A stretch of DNA of 64,000 nt from contig NC_058052.1 of assembly GCF_020085105.1 (NCBI RefSeq), forward strand, positions 13,706,733 to 13,770,732, read 5' to 3'. The first letter of the stretch is position 1, and the number at the start of each line of letters is the position of its first letter. The DNA comes from Siniperca chuatsi (lineage: Eukaryota > Chordata > Actinopteri > Centrarchiformes > Sinipercidae). This document shows positions 63,884 through 64,000 of this stretch, piece by piece. The position numbers and the translations under genes were made by a program. The notes under the pieces are model-generated. The model made no database searches. It was not told the DNA's origin and saw only the letters and a program-made list of their open reading frames with translations.

Positions 63884-64000
63884 GTAAGCCAAGTTTATAT
63901 TGTCATCATAGTAGCTGATGCAAAATGTGTTGCACCTTTCAAGTTCCACTGCTGTTACCTGTGAAGCCACTGGCCTCTTTATCTCCATATTTCAGATCAG

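Overview
The window is vertebrate nuclear DNA, almost certainly from a ray-finned (probably percomorph) fish. It has multi-exon genes with GT/AG introns, AT-rich introns crowded with degenerate transposons typical of teleosts, and proteins that resemble known teleost and mammalian orthologues. There are no bacterial operons, CRISPR arrays or rRNA genes, and I recognised no tRNA. Exon limits were read from splice signals and protein homology by eye.

Layout, left to right. (1) lrrc1 (LANO, a Scribble-family LRR protein), minus strand: its first four coding exons lie between 2785 and 15070, and the rest runs off the left edge. (2) An elongin A-like gene (SIII/TFIIS N-terminal domain, BC-box, F-box-like region), minus strand, 18685-24746, 11 exons. 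(3) klhl31 (BTB-BACK-Kelch), plus strand, 29226-31232, with a likely non-coding first exon near 28.1-28.2 kb. (4) gclc (glutamate-cysteine ligase catalytic subunit), plus strand, 35052-53181, with a promoter carrying a perfect NRF2-type antioxidant response element. (5) The start of elovl5 (fatty acid elongase), plus strand: first coding exon at 63826-63883, likely non-coding first exon ending at 59636, remainder off the right edge.

The order elovl5-gclc-klhl31-lrrc1, and the divergent orientation of lrrc1, match the human 6p12 block as I know it. The elongin A-like gene between lrrc1 and klhl31 is the extra member. The genes do not form one pathway: lrrc1 concerns cell polarity, the elongin gene transcription or ubiquitin ligation, klhl31 muscle, gclc glutathione synthesis and elovl5 polyunsaturated fatty acids.

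The most interesting region is gclc intron 3 (37572-48454). It contains a second copy of part of intron 2 plus a badly decayed copy of exon 3, a GC-rich minisatellite in two arrays, LINE fragments and several interspersed repeats. The conserved coding exon expected between the exons ending at 37571 and starting at 48455 (about 38 residues) could not be found. Because the flanking phases match, its absence keeps the reading frame. I see no evidence for a wholly new biological system. The best leads are this gclc rearrangement, competing frame-changing splice sites in the elongin gene, and a splice-created upstream ORF in elovl5.
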